From positions 620,001 to 684,000 of the forward strand of contig NC_080421.1 in assembly GCF_029873635.1 (NCBI RefSeq): a stretch of DNA of 64,000 nt. Reading direction: 5' to 3'. Position 1 is the stretch's first letter; every line of letters starts with the position of its first letter. The translations under genes were made by a program, and so were the position numbers. This DNA is from Malania oleifera (Eukaryota > Streptophyta > Magnoliopsida > Santalales > Ximeniaceae). Under the pieces are notes generated by a model that did not search any database, had not been told where the DNA came from, and saw nothing but the letters and a program-made list of their open reading frames with translations. Below are positions 63,384 to 64,000 of this stretch, piece by piece.

Positions 63384-63795
63384 TGACACAGAGATGGGGC
63401 GTGTGCACACCAAGACGATGAAGATGAGAATGCACCCACCTCCGTCTACCACCTCATCCCTACCCTCAAGCTCTTAGATTTTGTCCTTAGGCTCTGTGCA
63501 GTCCCTCTCAGTGTTGCATCCATTTGGGTCACTGTGACCAACCAGCAGGACAACAGCAGCTATGGCAAACTTCAATTCTCCACTCTTGGGGGACTCAAGT
63601 CTGTCATACACAATACTTTGCATTTTCATTTTCTCAGAATTTCTCTGTTCTATGCAGATTTTATGATTCAAAGTTTTTTCTTTTCTTTCTTTCTTTTCTG
63701 CAGGTACATGGTTTGCATCAATGCCCTTTCTGCTGCTTATGCTCTTTTTGCTGCTCTGTCCTCATGGTTCAAATGCCTTTTAACTAAAGCATTTG
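63384..63795 (+). pseudogene. CASPL: CASP-like membrane protein gene (CASPL), frame-disrupted and truncated
   Basis: Exon 1 (to 63598) encodes [45 protein letters not shown]: the first transmembrane helix and first outer loop of CASPL proteins, four-helix plasma-membrane proteins that help form membrane domains. The donor CTCAA|GTCTGT and acceptor tgcag|GTACATGG (63704) rejoin [31 protein letters not shown], the second helix. The coding frame has no in-frame ATG: the likely start (ATG at about 63393, MGRVHTKTM) is one frame off and the conserved frame has an upstream TGA. After LLTKA at about 63792 the expected helix sequence is lost and unrelated sequence follows. A frame error plus a 3' break point to a pseudogene or TE-interrupted gene. 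Confidence 0.68.
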
Positions 63796-64000
63796 TATTA
63801 TTAGAATTTTTCACCTCCACCAAATGTTGTTCCACGTTTCCATCCATTTCTCTCATTTTCCCAAGTCATAACATATTTGATGTATGTAAACCAACACGGA
63901 TCCAAAACAAGATTAGAATTTTTCACCTCTGAAACCAAATCGCCGGCTTCTCCACCCGGCACCCACCTCATGAAACTGATCCAGAAAAATAGTGGAATCA
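63796..64000. other. Unrecognised sequence interrupting the CASP-like gene
   Basis: A direct repeat ttagaatttttcacctc occurs at 63799 and 63914 (115 bp apart), the first copy directly at the break in CASPL homology. It could be a small insertion or an intron; the window ends before this can be settled. Confidence 0.35.

Overview
This window is nuclear DNA from a flowering plant, most likely a eudicot and perhaps a woody one. It has spliced GT/AG genes, AT-rich introns, CT/GA microsatellites and many nested plant retrotransposons (Copia, Gypsy, RTE and L1 LINEs, SINEs, a TRIM). I see no bacterial operons, CRISPR arrays, plastid or mitochondrial blocks, or viral replication genes. All splice models are read by eye from splice consensus, reading phase and protein-family knowledge; there is no transcript evidence.

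Region by region. (1) 1-21.3 kb: one minus-strand calcium-dependent protein kinase of the CPK5/6/26 type. Seven coding exons join in phase to 563 codons. Intron 4 is about 12.5 kb and holds an RTE LINE split by a 9.2-kb Copia-type LTR element. A probable 3'UTR intron holds a second RTE copy split by a 291-bp TRIM. (2) 22.2-40.2 kb: an 18-kb stack. A Copia element (A) with 148-bp LTRs contains part of a second Copia (B), a Tekay/Del-like Gypsy, a solo LTR inside that Gypsy, a truncated LTR, and a solo LTR inside another solo LTR. Most borders carry readable target-site duplications. (3) 40.2-45.4 kb: AT-rich intergenic DNA, three SINE-like copies, and two short exons of an unrecognised minus-strand gene. 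(4) 45.6-51.8 kb: eroded TAT-like Gypsy, L1 and Galadriel-like Gypsy pieces. (5) 52.0-53.4 kb: the last four exons of a minus-strand mitochondrial phosphate carrier (PHT3;3 type). Its first exon or exons are not in the window. A 2.6-kb internally deleted Copia (C) lies just upstream of the first visible exon. (6) 57.3-63.1 kb: L1 and RTE fragments and a truncated Copia (D) with readable gag, protease and integrase. (7) 63.4-63.8 kb: the start of a plus-strand CASP-like gene, frame-disrupted near its 5' end and cut off after exon 2.

The host genes are unrelated housekeeping or signalling genes and form no pathway. The strongest unexplained signal is in the LTRs. Arrays of the palindrome TCGTCGACGA lie about 60-290 bp inside the 5' end of four LTRs, one Copia and three Gypsy-like. 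A different palindrome, around GGTCGGCCGACC, forms a similar array in the LTRs of the Copia-type element inside the kinase gene.
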